From Pseudomonas sp. (GTDB lineage Bacteria; Pseudomonadota; Gammaproteobacteria; Pseudomonadales; Pseudomonadaceae), in assembly GCA_026398835.1 (NCBI GenBank), contig JAPLSD010000463.1, positions 1 through 8,014 of the forward strand: a DNA stretch of 8,014 nt, in the 5' to 3' direction. Under the pieces are notes generated by a model. That model was not told the DNA's origin. It was given only the letters and a program-made list of their open reading frames with translations, and ran no database searches. Position numbers and translations under genes: made by a program. Below are positions 5,797-8,014 of this stretch, in pieces (the first letter of the stretch is position 1; the number at the start of each line of letters is the position of its first letter).

Positions 5797-5852
5797 GACT
5801 GACCAGTCTCCGACAAAGCGTCAAGATCACGGGGCACAGTCGGTATTTGTAT

Positions 5853-6353
5853 TTACTGCTTGAACTCGAACTCAAGCGCTGCACCCTCGACATCCCGGCG
5901 CTCTTCATTACGCAGCTTCAACCCCAATTCATTGTTGATCAAGCGGCCGTTCAGCTGGAACGGGCCGCTTTCTTTGGGTTTCTCGCCAAGCAGCTTAGGC
6001 AGTAAAGGCGCACGGTTGCTCTGCACAAGAGTACCTGGCGGCTGCAAGTGGCTGACCATTTCCTGCGGCAGGCTCAGGTCCAGATTGGCGGGGGGCAATG
6101 GGGTCTTCACCACTTCACTCGCAGGCTTCGACTTGGATGCGATAGGCGCGCGCTTTTTGACGGGCGTCGGCTTTTTTTCCGTTGCCGCCTTTTTGACAGG
6201 AATGGTTTTTTTTACCCCCGCAGGCTTCTGCGATTCAGTCGAAGGGGCCGTCATAGCGGCCTCGTCCTCGCTGGAAGCCGCCATCACTGCCCCACTATTG
6301 AAGGCACTCAATAGACCGACTAACAACCAGACAACAGGACAAGTCGCTTTCAT
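5853..6353 (-). CDS. exported Lys/Pro-rich hypothetical protein
   Basis: I do not recognise a characterised family. The 166-aa protein starts with a likely signal peptide (MKATCPVVWLLVGLLSAF, cleavage near VMA|ASS at 25). A low-complexity linker follows (about 36-90), rich in Lys, Pro, Ala and Thr, with repeated PVKK units (52-55 and 64-67). The C-terminal part is more ordered (about 91-166), with PQEMVSHLQPPGTLV and LNGRLINNELGLKLR and an acidic-aromatic end EFEFKQ. The basic linker recalls periplasm-spanning or histone-H1-like tails and may touch nucleic acid, cell wall or LPS; this is inference only. The start is uncertain: ATGs at 6353, 6383 and 6407 all lack a strong Shine-Dalgarno sequence. 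The one at 6351-6353 is preferred because it places the signal peptide at the N-terminus. It lies 103 bp downstream of the MocR gene. Confidence 0.7.
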   Translation of the reverse strand: MKATCPVVWLLVGLLSAFNSGAVMAASSEDEAAMTAPSTESQKPAGVKKTIPVKKAATEKKPTPVKKRAPIASKSKPASEVVKTPLPPANLDLSLPQEMVSHLQPPGTLVQSNRAPLLPKLLGEKPKESGPFQLNGRLINNELGLKLRNEERRDVEGAALEFEFKQ

Positions 6354-6435
6354 AGACACTACAGCAATAAGGCAGGGGGCCATATGCTCGCTTGTTGAAC
6401 TGTCCATGACAAGCGCGCCTATTAACCAACCATCC

Positions 6436-6458
6436 GACAGGGTCTATCGCCCCCTGTC
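6436..6458. other. hairpin overlapping the stop codon of the MocR gene
   Basis: GACAGGG (6436-6442) and CCCTGTC (6452-6458) pair perfectly over 7 bp around a 9-base loop. The right arm includes part of the TGA stop (6457-6459). On the minus strand no U-run follows, so it is not a standard intrinsic terminator. It may protect the mRNA end or be incidental. Confidence 0.4.
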
Positions 6459-7896
6459 AAAAACCGCCAGCCGCCTCCTGACAAAGCTGACTGGCCAGCA
6501 TGCCCAACGTCATCAGCGTTCGTTCGGCCTCGCGATTCCAAGGGATACCGCAATTCAATCGAATGCAGTGATTAAACTGCTCGGTGTTACTGAAAATCAG
6601 TCCCGGCGCGATACTGATGCCCTGCTGCAAAGCGCGAACATGCAACTCCTGGGTGTTGACCCGTCCAGGCAGGCTGACCCAAAGGATAAAGCCGCCCGTG
6701 GGTCGGGTCATCTGCGTGCCTTCCGGGAAGTACTGCTGCACCGCCAGTTGAAAAGCGCTGAGGTTCTTGCGGTATTCCTGACGGATATAGCGCAAGTGGC
6801 GATCGTATCCGCCATTCTCCAGATAAGCCGCGATGCCCATCTGCGTGACGCTGCAGGCCGAATGAGTGCTGAACGTCTGCAAACGCTGGATTTCCTGTTG
6901 GTACTTGCCAGCGATCATCCAGCCGATCCGCACACCGGGCGACAAGGTCTTGGAAAAACTTGAACAGTAGATCACCCGATCCAGCCGATCATAGGCTTTC
7001 AACGCCTTGGTGCGACCCTGCTCGAACATCAGTTCGCCGTAAATATCGTCCTCTACGATCTGGATATCGAAATCCGAAGCCAGACGCAGCAACTGCTTCT
7101 GCCGCTCCTCAGGCATGGTGCCGCCCAATGGATTGCTCAGGCGCGTGGTCAGAACCAGTGCCTTGATCGACCACTGGTTGGCCGCCAATTGCAGGGCTTC
7201 CAGACTCATGCCCGTAGAGGGGTCGCTGGGGATTTCGATGACTTTCAGGCCCAGCAGATCGGCCAGTTGCAACAGACCGTAATAGGTCGGCGACTCAGCG
7301 GCGATCAGGTCTCCCGGACGGGTCAGGACCCGCAGCGACATCTGTAAGGCATCGACGCAACCGTGGGTAATCACCACTTCCGATGGATCGACCACCACCC
7401 CGGCATCGCGCATGCGGATCGCCACTTGTCGGCGCAACGGCTCAAAACCTGGGCTGAACATATAGCTGAAGGCCCGCGGGCTATGGAAGCGCGTGACCTT
7501 GGCCAATTGCTGATGCAACGCGCGCACCGGCAGATAGTCGACACTGGGGACCGCGGCCCCCAGTGGAAACACGCCTTCGCGCCGCGATTCGTCTAACACC
7601 TGCTGAATGATGCTGCTGCGAGTGACCAGACCTGGCCGCTCGACCCGGGCGATGTCCGGAGTTGGCGCAGTCAGGGCCGGCGTCTGGTGCACGTAATAGC
7701 CCGATTGCGGCCGCGCACGGATCAGCCCCTGATCTTCAAGATTGGCGTAAGCCTGAAGCACCGTCGCATGGCTGACATTGAGCTGCGAGCTCATCTTGCG
7801 CACCGAGGGCACGCGTTCCCCCGGCTGATAAACACCACGACGGATATCCTCAGCCAACTGCTGAGCGATACGTTGATAGAGCAAGAGATTGGTCAT
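6457..7896 (-). CDS. MocR-type transcriptional regulator (GntR winged helix plus aminotransferase fold)
   Basis: This 479-aa protein has an N-terminal GntR-type winged helix (about 1-72: PGERVPSVRKMSSQLNVSHA, then GLIRARPQSGYYVH). A linker follows (about 73-105), then a fold-type I PLP-dependent aminotransferase-like domain. PLP-site residues are intact: Asn255 in SNPLGGT, Asp283 and Tyr286 in EDDIYGE, the Schiff-base Lys317 in SFSKTLSPGVRIGW and the substrate-carboxylate Arg446 in CIRLNCG. MocR proteins use PLP, often with an amino acid or amine, to sense metabolites and regulate nearby, often divergent genes. The N-terminus most resembles the YdcR-like subgroup; the effector and target are unknown. 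The ATG at 7894-7896 matches the expected N-terminus but has only a weak GAG Shine-Dalgarno sequence. A divergent target gene may lie just beyond the right edge. Confidence 0.93.
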   Translation of the reverse strand: MTNLLLYQRIAQQLAEDIRRGVYQPGERVPSVRKMSSQLNVSHATVLQAYANLEDQGLIRARPQSGYYVHQTPALTAPTPDIARVERPGLVTRSSIIQQVLDESRREGVFPLGAAVPSVDYLPVRALHQQLAKVTRFHSPRAFSYMFSPGFEPLRRQVAIRMRDAGVVVDPSEVVITHGCVDALQMSLRVLTRPGDLIAAESPTYYGLLQLADLLGLKVIEIPSDPSTGMSLEALQLAANQWSIKALVLTTRLSNPLGGTMPEERQKQLLRLASDFDIQIVEDDIYGELMFEQGRTKALKAYDRLDRVIYCSSFSKTLSPGVRIGWMIAGKYQQEIQRLQTFSTHSACSVTQMGIAAYLENGGYDRHLRYIRQEYRKNLSAFQLAVQQYFPEGTQMTRPTGGFILWVSLPGRVNTQELHVRALQQGISIAPGLIFSNTEQFNHCIRLNCGIPWNREAERTLMTLGMLASQLCQEAAGGF

Positions 7897-7920
7897 GACG
7901 CAGCACTCGATTTCACGGGT

Positions 7921-7926
7921 ATTTTA
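7921..7926 (-). promoter_or_regulatory. candidate -10 element of the MocR gene
   Basis: The minus strand reads TAAAAT, five of six matches to TATAAT, 25 nt before the ATG. No good -35 is found at the right spacing; that position falls on the operator-like box at 7941-7956. This would suit a promoter controlled by the regulator itself. The assignment is tentative. Confidence 0.4.
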
Positions 7927-7940
7927 TTCTTGTGTGAAAC

Positions 7941-7977
7941 AATACCGGAACAGTTTAGAAGTGTACGGGGACAGTTG
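7941..7977. promoter_or_regulatory. tandem operator-like boxes upstream of the MocR gene
   Basis: Plus-strand boxes AATACCGGAACAGTTT (7941-7956) and TGTACGGGGACAGTTG (7962-7977) share the core TAC-N-GG-N-ACAGTT and start 21 bp apart, two helical turns. In addition, TGTACGG (7962-7968) forms an inverted pair with CCGTACA (7991-7997). MocR regulators studied to date often bind direct repeats near their own promoter. That fits autoregulation and/or control of a gene beyond 8014, but binding is inferred. Confidence 0.5.
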
Positions 7978-8014
7978 CCACAATAGTCGACCGTACAGTG
8001 CAGTGTCAGCAAAA

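Noticed and set aside
6436..6458. Intrinsic terminator for the MocR gene
   Set aside because: The stem is good, but on the coding strand the T-run lies before the stem rather than after it, so it was listed only as a hairpin.
5860..6963. 367-codon plus-strand open frame spanning the Lys/Pro-rich gene and the end of the MocR gene
   Set aside because: It runs antisense across two genes and their spacer with no domain signal; the minus-strand MocR protein is certain.

Overview
The window looks like a chromosomal segment of a Pseudomonas species, most likely of the P. fluorescens group. The evidence is the codon use, the moderately high GC content, the GTTCCCACGC/GCGTGGGAAC palindrome that is scattered through fluorescent Pseudomonas genomes, and the set of gene families. 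No rRNA, tRNA, CRISPR array, insertion sequence or phage gene is visible. Apart from a cytochrome c fragment at the left edge, all nine genes lie on the minus strand and are transcribed from right to left.

Layout. Positions 1-300 (+) are the C-terminal end of a c-type cytochrome. It converges on the minus-strand genes across a short spacer holding a near-perfect hairpin (307-337). Positions 356-3529 hold a three-gene operon read right to left: a circularly permuted ATP-grasp protein, an alpha-E domain protein and a transglutaminase-like cysteine peptidase. The genes are tightly packed: 13 nt separate the first two, and the last two share an ATGA overlap. Positions 3530-3845 are non-coding and carry what reads as a complete nitrogen-type sigma-54 promoter for the operon: a -24/-12 element, an IHF consensus site and an NtrC-like dyad. 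A terminator for the next gene lies further right. Positions 3846-4187 encode an RraB-family RNase E inhibitor. Positions 4400-4636 encode a 78-aa protein of unknown function. Positions 4784-5392 encode a secreted START-domain protein, and 5431-5685 a small YkgJ-type cysteine-cluster protein, probably co-transcribed. Positions 5853-6353 encode a probably periplasmic Lys/Pro-rich protein of unknown function. Positions 6457-7896 encode a MocR-type regulator (GntR winged helix fused to an aminotransferase fold), whose upstream region (7897-8014) carries tandem operator-like boxes.

How the genes work together. The ATP-grasp, alpha-E and transglutaminase trio is a widespread bacterial cassette. 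Comparative genomics has linked it to peptide ligation and cleavage, and to the proteasome-like peptidase Anbu. No Anbu gene follows the trio here. The most notable observation is the architecture of its promoter region, which predicts NtrC/RpoN-controlled, nitrogen-limitation-induced expression. The other genes look like independent housekeeping or accessory units. Direct repeats spaced by whole helical turns upstream of the ykgJ-like gene (42 bp) and of the MocR gene (21 bp) are candidate operators. All functional statements rest on recognising motifs by eye, without database searches.
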